Shown here: piece after piece, positions 1 through 7,103 of the stretch
Layout of the letters: every line of letters begins with the position of its first letter
Position numbering within the stretch: the first letter of the stretch is position 1
Notes under the pieces: generated by a model
What the model was told of the DNA's origin: nothing
Seen by the model: the letters and a program-made list of their open reading frames with translations, nothing else
Databases searched by the model: none
Assembly: GCA_000433015.1 (NCBI GenBank)
Contig: HF998022.1
Coordinates: 1 to 54,807 of the forward strand
DNA from: Firmicutes bacterium CAG:631
GTDB lineage: Bacteria > Bacillota_I > Bacilli_A > RFN20 > CAG-631
Reading direction: 5' to 3'
DNA: 54,807 nt
Made by a program: the position numbers and the translations under genes

Positions 1-945
1 TCCAGATCCATCAGTCACTATACCAATGGAATTTATTGGCACGCACACAGGTACTTTAAGTCAAGGTACATTTAATGGAGAAACAGCTATAACGATTGAA
101 ATTACAGCAGACACCATTACCGTTAATGGTGTTGAAGCAACGATTACAGCTTATGATGCTTATGAAGGTTTTACATTAACAATAGATGGAAATGTGTATT
201 ATTTGATGAATGGGGATTACTCCGGTGGTGTTTCATTAGCATTTATGAGTGAAGACTATTCCATTATAGGATCTGGATTCATTAAAGATTCAACTGGAGA
301 AGAACCTGGCGGAGAAGATCCAGATCCATCAGTCACTATACCAACGGAATTTATTGGTACACACACAGGTACTTTAAGTCAGGGTACATTTAATGGAGAA
401 ACAGCTATAACGATTGAAATTACAGCAGACACCATTACCGTTAATGGTGTTGAAGCAACGATTACAGCTTATGATGCTTATGAAGGTTTTACATTAACAA
501 TAGATGGAAATGTGTATTATTTGATGAATGGGGATTACTCCGGTGGTGTTTCATTAGCATTTATGAGTGAAGACTATTCCATTATAGGATCTGGATTCAT
601 TAAAGATTCAACTGGAGAAGAACCCGGCGGAGAAGATCCAGAACCATCAGTCACTATACCAGCAGAGTATATCGGAATATTTAGTGGCGAATTAACATCA
701 GGAACTTTTTATGATGAAACAGCCATAGAAATAACGATTACTGCATCTACAATCACAATTAATGGGAAGGAAGCAACCATCACAGCCTATGATGAAACAG
801 AAGGTTTTACTTTAATGATTGATGATGTGGAATTTTATTTATATAACATGGATTATGATGGTGGTCTTGTATTAGCTTTTATGAGTGCCGATTATGAAAT
901 CACGGGATTAGATATCACCAAAGATTCGACTTCAGAAGAGCCTGT
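1..945 (+). repeat. Three tandem 318-bp coding repeats
   Basis: The period is 318 bp (106 codons): copy 1 at 1-318, copy 2 at 319-636, copy 3 at 637 to about 945. Copies 1 and 2 differ at only five positions (27, 40, 43, 64 and 307 of copy 1), four of them silent. Copy 3 matches mainly at protein level. The array may continue to the left of the window. Confidence 0.95.
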
Positions 946-1201
946 TGCTGGGGATGCTCTTCAAGGTACATGGGAAGATGATAATGGGAATGTCTTTTAC
1001 TTTGATGGTCAAGGAGCAGGGTATTATAATAATGGAGAATCTTATGACTTTACTTATTCTATTAATGATAATACTGTTTCAATTGAATTTGCAAGTTCTT
1101 TCCAATATGAAGTAACGATTACCATTCAAGAAGATGGAACATTCAGTGCTTATTTTGATGATTATGATTATCCATTTACTTTAATCTTTACAAAACAATA
1201 A
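2..1201 (+). CDS. Repeat-containing surface protein, 5'-truncated by the window edge
   Basis: The reading frame is open from base 2, so the gene begins upstream of the window. The first ATG, at 26, is not a real start: it sits at a repeat position where the next copy has ACG (Thr). The protein holds three copies of a 106-residue module rich in Thr, Gly and Asp, with EFIGTHTGTLSQGTF near the start and GEEPGGEDP as linker. Copies 1 and 2 are almost identical and copy 3 is diverged. After about residue 312 of the visible part comes a different domain of about 80 residues starting GDALQGTWEDDNG, which resembles a small lipocalin-like beta barrel. That pattern, with the acidic beta-rich composition, suggests an extracellular protein. 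The signal peptide, if any, lies outside the window. The function is unknown. Confidence 0.8.
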   Translation, partial: PDPSVTIPMEFIGTHTGTLSQGTFNGETAITIEITADTITVNGVEATITAYDAYEGFTLTIDGNVYYLMNGDYSGGVSLAFMSEDYSIIGSGFIKDSTGEEPGGEDPDPSVTIPTEFIGTHTGTLSQGTFNGETAITIEITADTITVNGVEATITAYDAYEGFTLTIDGNVYYLMNGDYSGGVSLAFMSEDYSIIGSGFIKDSTGEEPGGEDPEPSVTIPAEYIGIFSGELTSGTFYDETAIEITITASTITINGKEATITAYDETEGFTLMIDDVEFYLYNMDYDGGLVLAFMSADYEITGLDITKDSTSEEPVAGDALQGTWEDDNGNVFYFDGQGAGYYNNGESYDFTYSINDNTVSIEFASSFQYEVTITIQEDGTFSAYFDDYDYPFTLIFTKQ

Positions 1202-1207
1202 AAAATA

Positions 1208-1264
1208 AAAAGGATTGCTAGAAACTGATATTTGTTCAACTATCAGTTCAAAAGCAATCCTTTT
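1208..1264. terminator. Bidirectional terminator between convergent genes
   Basis: A 12-bp outer stem (1208-1219 with 1253-1264) and an 8-bp inner stem (1223-1230 with 1241-1248) enclose the loop 1231-1240. Thymines follow on the plus strand, and the adenines at 1201-1210 give a U-tract on the minus strand. It can serve both the repeat protein gene and the minus-strand gene ending at 1281. Confidence 0.85.
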
Positions 1265-1280
1265 GTATCTTTATCCATTT

Positions 1281-2018
1281 TTATTGTTCATTTTTTTCAT
1301 GATCAAAATTAGTTTGAATGGGTGGTGTTGATTGAATAGGCATTGAGGTCATTGGCGTATCTAAAGAATGATAGTTGAATTGATCTAAATTTTTTTCAAA
1401 GACTGTTTTTGATTTCGCCATTCCTCTACGGATACGTGCATAGTAACTTAATGCATGTCCAGAAATATTAAAGAATAAAACAATAGTAACTAAATAAAAT
1501 AAGGTAGACAAATATAAATTAATATCTGTAGCGTCTATTTTTTTGAAAGTAACATTTGGAATAAAAGAAACTGGCATCCAAGAAATTCCAACAATTAAAG
1601 GTTGTCCCGCCGCCTCTAATTCTTTATTGATAGAGCCAACCGTTTGCCATTTCAATCGTGGAAATAAATCAAAAAAACTAGTAAATATTTTTTTTGTAGT
1701 TCCAGGGGTACTAAATAAACAATAACAAAGTAAAAGAATGAGGGTTAAAATAAAGATTCGTAAGGGCCATTTGATAGCGCGATATAAATTTCTTTGCTCA
1801 TAATATTTGACAGCCTCTACAAATTGTTTGGGATTGGTTACTATACGATAACGGCATAAATCAACCATATATCCATCAATTTTTTTGGCATTCTTTTGCA
1901 TGTGTTTGGCAATTAACCAATAAATAAACCCAAAGATTAATAAGATAATTGCAAAAAAAGCAACTAAAATTAAAAATCCTTTTTTGGTGGTTTCAGAGAG
2001 TTTAAATAGATGAAACAT
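1281..2018 (-). CDS. Conserved-looking membrane protein, unknown function
   Basis: This 245-residue protein is not recognised. It shows an N-terminal membrane segment (about residues 14-36, LILVAFFAIILLIFGFIYWL), a second at about 86-104 (IFILTLILLLCYCLF) and a third at about 169-188 (YLSTLFYLVTIVLFFNISG). The tail is hydrophilic, rich in Pro, Thr and Gln, and probably cytoplasmic or disordered. The ribosome site GAGGTGA overlaps the stop of the upstream 92-residue membrane gene, which lies 7 bp away, so the two are almost certainly co-translated. The shared orientation of the three genes from 3194 to 1281 points to one membrane-related operon. I cannot assign a substrate or activity. Confidence 0.75.
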   Translation of the reverse strand: MFHLFKLSETTKKGFLILVAFFAIILLIFGFIYWLIAKHMQKNAKKIDGYMVDLCRYRIVTNPKQFVEAVKYYEQRNLYRAIKWPLRIFILTLILLLCYCLFSTPGTTKKIFTSFFDLFPRLKWQTVGSINKELEAAGQPLIVGISWMPVSFIPNVTFKKIDATDINLYLSTLFYLVTIVLFFNISGHALSYYARIRRGMAKSKTVFEKNLDQFNYHSLDTPMTSMPIQSTPPIQTNFDHEKNEQ

Positions 2019-2025
2019 AAGGAAA

Positions 2026-2304
2026 TCACCTCATTTCCTTACTTTCTTTTTGACGACGATTGAGTTCTTTTAAGACATCAAAAGTCATGTTTTTTTCTTT
2101 ACATAACTGTAACCGTCTTTCATAAATGTATTTTTGTGGTTGATCATAACCTTTACGATTAAAAAATCCAATGAGGGCCATTACTTCACCAAAAAAATAT
2201 AAAAGAATGGCTTTGATTAAAATTAAAACAAAAAACAAAAGATAAAAAGGGCTAAAAAATAAAGCTTTTGTAGCATTTTTAAAAAAAGTAAACAATTCGC
2301 CCAT
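2026..2304 (-). CDS. Small membrane protein, unknown function
   Basis: A 92-residue protein with a strongly hydrophobic stretch at about residues 14-47, enough for one long or two short membrane segments. A charged C-terminal half follows, with many Arg, Lys and Glu (ERRLQLCKEKN, LNRRQKESKEMR). The start at 2304 has a good GAGGGA ribosome site. It lies 20 bp after the multi-pass membrane gene and 7 bp before the 245-residue membrane gene, so it is the middle gene of a three-gene unit. No family is recognised. Confidence 0.7.
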   Translation of the reverse strand: MGELFTFFKNATKALFFSPFYLLFFVLILIKAILLYFFGEVMALIGFFNRKGYDQPQKYIYERRLQLCKEKNMTFDVLKELNRRQKESKEMR

Positions 2305-2324
2305 TTTTATCCCTCTTTTCTATT

Positions 2325-3194
2325 TTATTTTAAGTTTTTTCTTTTCTTATTATACAGGATTTGACAAAAATATACAATTTGGAAAACAAGATTTGGAATT
2401 AAAATTAAAAGTGGCAAATAAAGGTATTTTTGAAAAGCAAGAAGAGGAATAGCCGCTAAAAATAAAGCCACTAAACCAATCAAAATGATAATACTTTTAT
2501 GTTTTATCATACAAAGAGCCTCTTTAATTGAAAAAATAGATAAAGATAAAACGAAAAAGAAACAAAGTAAATACAAATTGGTCCAAAGAAAAAGAAATAA
2601 AATAGTCAGTAATGAAAATACAATTACAATGATAAAATAGTAAATCGGCAATGATGTTTCATAAAAAGTAGATAAATGAAATTTTTTTAGTTCATTACAA
2701 ATAATTTTTTGACAACAAAAAGCTTCTAACATGCTAAAAACCAACAAAAAAGTGAAAGAAAAATTTTGTATAAAGCCTTCATTTTGAAATAATTCTTGTA
2801 ATAAATCGATATCATAAAAAACTTTGGTCAAATAAAAACTAAATAGATTCGTTAAAAGATAAATAATAGATAAAATGAAAAACGAAGTATAATAAGGGAC
2901 TCTTTTTTTAATTAATAAACCAAACAAATCTCCAACTACTAAGGTTGGGAAAATATATAAAATAGAAAAAAAAGGATCAGATATAGTCACTAAAAAACAT
3001 AATAAAAGCGTTGCTAAATTAAATAAAAGAATTTCTTTTGTTTTATAAATTGCTGCATAGTAAGTTGCAAAAATGGGCATAATGACTAAAATAATGCCAT
3101 CTAAAAAGGGAAAGGCTAAGCTAAGAGCACTAATTACTAAATATATGGCTGCAAAAATAGCAGCTAATGTCATTGAATTAATTTTTTTATGCAT
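2325..3194 (-). CDS. Multi-pass membrane protein, possibly ECF S-component-like
   Basis: This 289-residue protein is almost entirely hydrophobic, with about eight membrane segments. The N-terminal part (MTLAAIFAAIYLVISALSL, then MPIFATYYAAI) looks like the start of ECF-type S-components or DUF2232-type proteins, where a short polar stretch is followed by an Ala-rich first helix. That resemblance is weak and is an inference. A GGGAGGG ribosome site precedes the ATG at 3194. It is the first gene of the minus-strand unit continuing to 1281. No adjacent energy-coupling ATPase is present, so a transport role would need a shared ECF module elsewhere. Confidence 0.6.
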   Translation of the reverse strand: MHKKINSMTLAAIFAAIYLVISALSLAFPFLDGIILVIMPIFATYYAAIYKTKEILLFNLATLLLCFLVTISDPFFSILYIFPTLVVGDLFGLLIKKRVPYYTSFFILSIIYLLTNLFSFYLTKVFYDIDLLQELFQNEGFIQNFSFTFLLVFSMLEAFCCQKIICNELKKFHLSTFYETSLPIYYFIIVIVFSLLTILFLFLWTNLYLLCFFFVLSLSIFSIKEALCMIKHKSIIILIGLVALFLAAIPLLAFQKYLYLPLLILIPNLVFQIVYFCQILYNKKRKNLK

Positions 3195-3305
3195 ATGTTT
3201 TCCCTCCCTTTCTTTTTATTATTGTACTATGGATTAAAAAAAATAAAAAGATTTCCTTCTTAAAAAGAGGAAGTGACAAAAAATGTAAAAAAAATCATTT
3301 TTTTG

Positions 3306-3333
3306 TTGATAAAGTTAAGAAGTGTGCTAAAAT
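3306..3333 (+). promoter_or_regulatory. Sigma-A promoter of the cold-shock gene
   Basis: The -35 TTGATA (3306-3311) and -10 TAAAAT (3328-3333) are separated by 16 bp. The start would be near 3340, leaving a leader of about 44 bases before the ATG at 3384. This is short compared with the long structured leaders of enterobacterial cspA. Confidence 0.7.
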
Positions 3334-3383
3334 AATATTAGCAGTGAAAATTGCAAAAAATGAAAGGTTTAAGGTTTAGTTAA

Positions 3384-3581
3384 ATGACAGGTAAAGTTAA
3401 AACATTCAACAAACAAAAAGGCTATGGATTTATTAAACCTGAAAATGGTGATGATATTTTCTTTCACTATTCAAGTTTAATTATGGAAGGATTCAAAACA
3501 ATTGATCCTGACACCGAAGTAAGTTTTGATGTTGAAGACACTGAAAAAGGTCCTAGAGCTGTAAATATTCAAAGAGTCTAG
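3384..3581 (+). CDS. csp: Cold-shock protein (CspA/CspB family)
   Basis: A 65-residue single-domain nucleic-acid chaperone with both RNA-binding motifs of the family: RNP1 as KGYGFI and RNP2 as DIFFHYS. The full length matches the usual 65-70 residues. Proteins of this family bind single-stranded RNA and DNA in the cytoplasm and keep mRNA unfolded, especially after cold shift. The gene is monocistronic: its own promoter precedes it and a clear terminator follows 18 bp after the stop. The ribosome site is weak (AAAGGT, far from the ATG), which may allow translational control. Family assignment is secure; which Csp paralogue it is cannot be told. Confidence 0.95.
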   Translation: MTGKVKTFNKQKGYGFIKPENGDDIFFHYSSLIMEGFKTIDPDTEVSFDVEDTEKGPRAVNIQRV

Positions 3582-3599
3582 TAATTTTTTGTAGGTGTG

Positions 3600-3620
3600 G
3601 CCGCGAAAGCGGCTTTTTTT
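3600..3620 (+). terminator. Terminator of the cold-shock gene
   Basis: The stem GCCGC/GCGGC (3600-3604 with 3609-3613) closes a GAAA tetraloop and is followed by seven T. It is one of the few GC-rich spots in the window. Confidence 0.92.
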
Positions 3621-3678
3621 GTTCTCATTATTTTTTAAAATCGGTTCATACTAAAAGTGGAGTATGAAAGGAGTATTT

Positions 3679-3945
3679 ATGAAAAAAGTAATGAATTTTA
3701 TGCTTGGATTTGGCATGGGTGTTTTAGTTACCCTCTATTCCCATAAAATGAAAGAAAAAATGAAACAAATGGCTGATAAAGCACAAGAAAAAATGGAAGA
3801 ATGGAAAGAAGAAATTTTGGATGGAGAAGAATATGATTATGAATATGACTATGAAGCTCCTAAAAATTCTTCTTCACGTACAAGAAAAAATCCTTCACGA
3901 AATCCCTCTTCAGCCAAAGTAAAAAAAGCCCCTGCAGAACAATAA
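3679..3945 (+). CDS. YtxH-like small membrane-anchored protein
   Basis: An 88-residue protein with one N-terminal membrane segment (FMLGFGMGVLVTLYSH) followed by a charged, probably helical region (MKEKMKQMADKAQEKMEEW), an acidic Tyr-Asp-Glu patch and a basic Ser/Arg/Lys tail. This layout matches the YtxH-like group of Gram-positive envelope/stress proteins, though the match is by architecture only. I chose the ATG at 3679 because AAAGGAG (3667-3673) lies 5 bp before it. An ATG at 3664 is in frame but overlaps that ribosome site. It stands between a terminator and the LacI-family gene and may be monocistronic. Confidence 0.75.
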   Translation: MKKVMNFMLGFGMGVLVTLYSHKMKEKMKQMADKAQEKMEEWKEEILDGEEYDYEYDYEAPKNSSSRTRKNPSRNPSSAKVKKAPAEQ

Positions 3946-3981
3946 AATAAAAAAAACTATCCTTCTTCATCCAAAAAATTG

Positions 3982-3987
3982 TATAAT
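3982..3987 (+). promoter_or_regulatory. -10 element upstream of the LacI-family gene
   Basis: A perfect TATAAT lies 24 bp before the chosen ATG at 4012. No good -35 is visible. It argues against the upstream TTG (3979) as start, because that codon would lie before the transcript begins. Confidence 0.5.
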
Positions 3988-4011
3988 AGAGTTAGAAAGC
4001 GGGTGAAGATA

Positions 4012-5001
4012 ATGGCTCAAGAAAAAAAACAAGCGACAATTTATGATGTTGCCTATAGAGCGCATACCTCCCTTGCCACGGCTTCTCGTGTCATTAATGG
4101 AAAAGATAATGTTGCCGAACCAACTAGGCAAAAAGTATTAAAGGCTATCAAAGAATTAAATTATAAACCCAATGCAATGGCCAAAGGTTTAGCAATGCAA
4201 AAAAATACGAATGTGGCCATTATTGTGCCTGAAATTAATTATACTTATATTTCTCATGTAGTGGCAGGTTTGATGGATTGTGCCAAAAAGTATGGATATG
4301 ATTGTTTGATTTTTACTACGGAAAATCGTGCGGATGTCAATAAAGTGTTAAATAAAGTTTTATCTTTAAGAGTCAATGGGGTTATTGTATTTAACGATTA
4401 TTTAGATGAAAAAGATGTTGGTGTTTTAACGGATTTTGAAATTCCTACCGTTACCATTGGCTTAGATTTAAAGACAAAATCTTCTGTGACATGGCATTAT
4501 AAAAATCAAATTAAAGAAATTGTTGATAATTGTTTAAATAATAAACATAAAGAAGTTTTCTTTTTAAAAGTAAAAAATAGTGGTAAGATGGAACAACGTC
4601 TTTTAAATGCGGTAATTGAAACCTATCATGAACATCAAAAAGAATTTAAAAATATAATAGAAGTTCCTGATTCTTATAAAGAAACCTATCCTATCATGCA
4701 TCGTCATTTTTTGAAACATAAACAAGGTTTTTATATTGCTTTAAGAGATTCGATTGCTATTGCTGCTTTAAATGCTGCAATGGATTTAAAAAAGGATGTC
4801 CCTAATGATGTTGAAATCATGGCGATGATTGGTACAAAATATTCTGAACTCACACGACCAAAACTATCTTCTTTTGATATTGATATGCGTGGGTTAGGAT
4901 ATGAAAGTATGGAAGTATTAACAAAGCTAATCCAATCTGATAAAAAAATTATATCTAAAAAATTACCTTTTGCATTCATTCAAAGAGGAACAACAAAATA
5001 A
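4012..5001 (+). CDS. LacI/GalR-family transcriptional regulator
   Basis: A 329-residue DNA-binding regulator. The N-terminal helix-turn-helix is typical of the family (TIYDVAYRAHTSLATASRVI, then a hinge region ending YKPNAMAKGL at about residue 60). The remainder is a periplasmic-binding-protein-like effector domain (NVAIIVPEINYTYISHVVAG, VNGVIVFNDY, and the family-typical AFIQRGT end). Members bind a palindromic operator and respond to a sugar or phosphorylated cofactor. The start at 4012 follows GGGTGAAG; a TTG at 3979 was rejected because it precedes the -10 box. No sugar gene is adjacent. The pullulanase and glycogen phosphorylase genes are far away, so a link to them is only a guess. It could be a CcpA-type global regulator or a local one. 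Confidence 0.88.
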   Translation: MAQEKKQATIYDVAYRAHTSLATASRVINGKDNVAEPTRQKVLKAIKELNYKPNAMAKGLAMQKNTNVAIIVPEINYTYISHVVAGLMDCAKKYGYDCLIFTTENRADVNKVLNKVLSLRVNGVIVFNDYLDEKDVGVLTDFEIPTVTIGLDLKTKSSVTWHYKNQIKEIVDNCLNNKHKEVFFLKVKNSGKMEQRLLNAVIETYHEHQKEFKNIIEVPDSYKETYPIMHRHFLKHKQGFYIALRDSIAIAALNAAMDLKKDVPNDVEIMAMIGTKYSELTRPKLSSFDIDMRGLGYESMEVLTKLIQSDKKIISKKLPFAFIQRGTTK

Positions 5002-5004
5002 AGA

Positions 5005-5032
5005 TTGCAAATTTTATAAAAATGGATATAAT
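5005..5032 (+). promoter_or_regulatory. Sigma-A promoter of the tyrS leader
   Basis: The -35 TTGCAA (5005-5010) and a perfect -10 TATAAT (5027-5032) are separated by 16 bp. Transcription would begin near 5039, before the T-box. Confidence 0.7.
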
Positions 5033-5072
5033 TACAAATGTAAGCAAGAAAGAAATAATTTGTTTTTTAAAA

Positions 5073-5245
5073 AGAGAGCTCCACAAGGGTGAAAAGGAGT
5101 AAAAAACAATTAGGGATACAACTTGGCAAAACTTACCGTTTCTTAGCGTTAATAAGAACATTGAGGGTATTTACAATTTTTTGTAAATAAACTAAGGTGG
5201 TACCGCGCATCAAGCGTCCTTAGAGTGAATGAGGATGCTTTTTTA
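5073..5245 (+). promoter_or_regulatory. Tyrosine T-box riboswitch
   Basis: The conserved T-box AAGGTGGTACCGCG is at 5194-5207. The terminator stem (5213-5220 with 5232-5239, followed by Ts) competes with an antiterminator in which CTAAGG (5192-5197) pairs with CCTTAG (5218-5223). Upstream the stem I region carries GGTGAAAAGGAG-type sequence. The likely specifier codon is TAC at 5117-5119 (within GGGATACAAC), which reads tyrosine and matches the downstream gene. When uncharged tRNA-Tyr binds, the leader should antiterminate and switch tyrS on. Confidence 0.95.
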
Positions 5246-5265
5246 TTTTAAAGGAGAGAAAAAAC

Positions 5266-6522
5266 ATGACACTATTAGAAGAATTAAAGTTTAGAGGGTT
5301 TATTAAGGATTTTACAGATGAAGAAGGGTTAACGGCTTTATTAAATGAACAAAAAGTTCGTTTTTATTGTGGCTTTGATCCAACCGCGGATTCATTACAT
5401 GTTGGACATTTAATTCCTATTATCATTATGAAGCATTTTCAAAAGCACCATCATCAACCGATTGCTGTCGTTGGTGGTGGTACAGGATTAATTGGAGACC
5501 CCAGTGGTAGAAAGACAGAAAGAGAACTTTTAACTTTACAAAAATCCATTGAAAATAGCCAAGGCATTCAAAGACAATTAGAACGATTTTTAGATTTTAA
5601 TGGAGAAGATCGTGCGACTTTATGTAACAACTATGATTGGTTAAAAGACATTTCGTTAGTCGAGTTTTTAAGAGATTATGGAAAAAACTTTACCATTAAT
5701 TATATGTTAAGTAAAGATGTGGTAGCTAGTCGTCTTGAACAAGGGATATCTTTTACAGAATTTTCTTATATGATTATTCAATCAATTGATTTTTTACATT
5801 TATATCAAAAAGAACATGTACAATTACAAATTGGTGGAAGTGAACAATGGGGGAATATCACAGCAGGATTGGATTTAATTAAAAAAATTGAAGGACCAGA
5901 TGCAAAAGCATATGGGATGACTTTACAATTGCTAACTAAATCTGATGGAACAAAATTTGGAAAATCGGCTTCAGGTGCTTTATGGTTAGATGCCAACAAA
6001 ACACATCCTTATCAAATCTATCAATATTTTTATAATATTGCAGACGAAGATGTCATGAAATTGGTTAAAATTTATACTTTTTTACCAATTGAAGAAATTG
6101 TTACTTTAGAAAAAGAATTTGAACAAGATAAAGGAAGTCGAAAAGCACAAAAAGTTTTAGCTTATGAAATTGTTCGATTGATTCATGGTCAAGAGGTAGC
6201 CGATCAATGTGTAAAAATGAGTGAAGTATTATTTCAACAAACTTTTGAACAACTTACAGCCGAAGAATTGGCTATTGTTTTAGAAGGAGTAAACAGTATT
6301 ACGATTCATGATAAAATGGCCATTGTTGATGCTTTAATTGCCACACAGTTAGCAACGAGCAAAAGAGAAGCGAGAGAATTTTTAAAAAATGGAGCGATTG
6401 CTATCAATGGACATAAAGTCAATGATGAAAACTTTATGATTGAAAAAAGTGGTGCAATTGATCAAGTCTATACCGTTTTAAAACGAGGTAAAAAATTATA
6501 TGCTTTAATTAAACATGAATAG
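5266..6522 (+). CDS. tyrS: Tyrosyl-tRNA synthetase
   Basis: A 418-residue class I aminoacyl-tRNA synthetase that charges tRNA-Tyr with tyrosine in the cytoplasm. It carries the HIGH-type motif as HVGH within FDPTADSLHVGHL (about residue 45), the KMSKS-type motif as KFGKS (about 230-234), and a C-terminal S4 RNA-binding domain (KREAREFLKNGAIAINGHKV). The full length matches bacterial TyrS. GGAGAG precedes the ATG. The T-box directly upstream, with a tyrosine specifier, independently confirms the amino acid. It is likely a single-gene unit, since the next operon has its own promoter 10 bp after the stop. Confidence 0.98.
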   Translation: MTLLEELKFRGFIKDFTDEEGLTALLNEQKVRFYCGFDPTADSLHVGHLIPIIIMKHFQKHHHQPIAVVGGGTGLIGDPSGRKTERELLTLQKSIENSQGIQRQLERFLDFNGEDRATLCNNYDWLKDISLVEFLRDYGKNFTINYMLSKDVVASRLEQGISFTEFSYMIIQSIDFLHLYQKEHVQLQIGGSEQWGNITAGLDLIKKIEGPDAKAYGMTLQLLTKSDGTKFGKSASGALWLDANKTHPYQIYQYFYNIADEDVMKLVKIYTFLPIEEIVTLEKEFEQDKGSRKAQKVLAYEIVRLIHGQEVADQCVKMSEVLFQQTFEQLTAEELAIVLEGVNSITIHDKMAIVDALIATQLATSKREAREFLKNGAIAINGHKVNDENFMIEKSGAIDQVYTVLKRGKKLYALIKHE

Positions 6523-6531
6523 ATAAAAGGG

Positions 6532-6560
6532 TTGTATCTTCAAATAAACTATGTTAAAAT
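6532..6560 (+). promoter_or_regulatory. Promoter of the rimP-nusA-infB operon
   Basis: The -35 TTGTAT (6532-6537), a 17-bp spacer and the -10 TAAAAT (6555-6560) with an extended TG element (6552-6553). The transcription start near 6567 would fall at the foot of the hairpin at 6566-6592. Confidence 0.7.
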
Positions 6561-6565
6561 ATTAA

Positions 6566-6592
6566 AGAGAAGTGAGGGAAACCTCACTCTTT
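6566..6592 (+). promoter_or_regulatory. 5' leader hairpin upstream of rimP
   Basis: The stem AGTGAGG/CCTCACT (6571-6577 with 6582-6588) closes a GAAA tetraloop. It is extended by four pairs around a bulged A at 6570 and followed by the loose T-rich stretch TTTGTTTT. Because the promoter -10 ends at 6560, the hairpin sits at the very 5' end of the operon mRNA. It could stabilise the transcript or act as a weak attenuator of the nusA operon. A part-time terminator for tyrS is also possible. Confidence 0.6.
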
Positions 6593-6613
6593 GTTTTGAA
6601 AAGTGGTGAAATG

Positions 6614-7087
6614 ATGAAAAATGAAATTTTAAAAAAAGTACAAGAACCAATTCAAAAAATTGTTTCTGAAGCTGATTTGTTGCTTTATGATTTAGATTTT
6701 GTTGAAGAGGAAGGCAATACTTTTTTACGGGTTAGCATTGAAAAAAAAGACCATACGATGGATTTTGCAACCTGTGAAATGATATCCAATCAAATTAGTC
6801 AATTATTAGACGATATCGATCCCATTAATCAACCCTATATTTTGGAAGTCTGTTCTCCAGGAGCAGAAAGACCATTAGTGACAAAACAAGATTTTTATAA
6901 TGCCATTGAGGCGTATATTCAAGTTTATTTTCATCAGCCAGTGAATCAAAAAGAGGATTTAAAAGGGGATTTAATCGCAGTAGATGAACAAACCATTACT
7001 TTAAGTTATAAAGAAAAGACAAGAGTGAAGACAATCGTGATTCCCTTTGAAAATATTTCAAAAGCCCACTTAGCAATTAAGTTTTAA
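6614..7087 (+). CDS. rimP: Ribosome maturation factor RimP
   Basis: RimP helps mature the 30S subunit in the cytoplasm. With the start at 6614 the protein has 157 residues, the usual family length. The N-terminal domain carries LLLYDLDFVEEEGNTFLRV and a YILEVCSPGAERPL stretch typical of the family (about residues 75-90), and a C-terminal SH3-like domain follows. A longer frame from GTG 6572 was rejected because it would run through the leader hairpin. GTGGTGAA gives a modest ribosome site. First gene of the operon ending with rbfA; a 16-bp gap separates it from nusA. Confidence 0.93.
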   Translation: MKNEILKKVQEPIQKIVSEADLLLYDLDFVEEEGNTFLRVSIEKKDHTMDFATCEMISNQISQLLDDIDPINQPYILEVCSPGAERPLVTKQDFYNAIEAYIQVYFHQPVNQKEDLKGDLIAVDEQTITLSYKEKTRVKTIVIPFENISKAHLAIKF

Positions 7088-7103
7088 AGAAAGGAAAAAA
7101 TGT

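Noticed and set aside
26..28. ATG as start of the repeat protein
   Set aside because: The frame is open to base 2 and the next repeat copy has ACG at this position, so it is an internal codon of a gene starting outside the window.
3979..4011. TTG start of the LacI-family gene
   Set aside because: It precedes the TATAAT at 3982-3987, so it would not be on the transcript.
6572..6613. GTG start extending RimP by 14 residues
   Set aside because: The codon lies in the leader hairpin and only about 5 bases from the predicted transcription start. The ATG at 6614 gives the normal family length.
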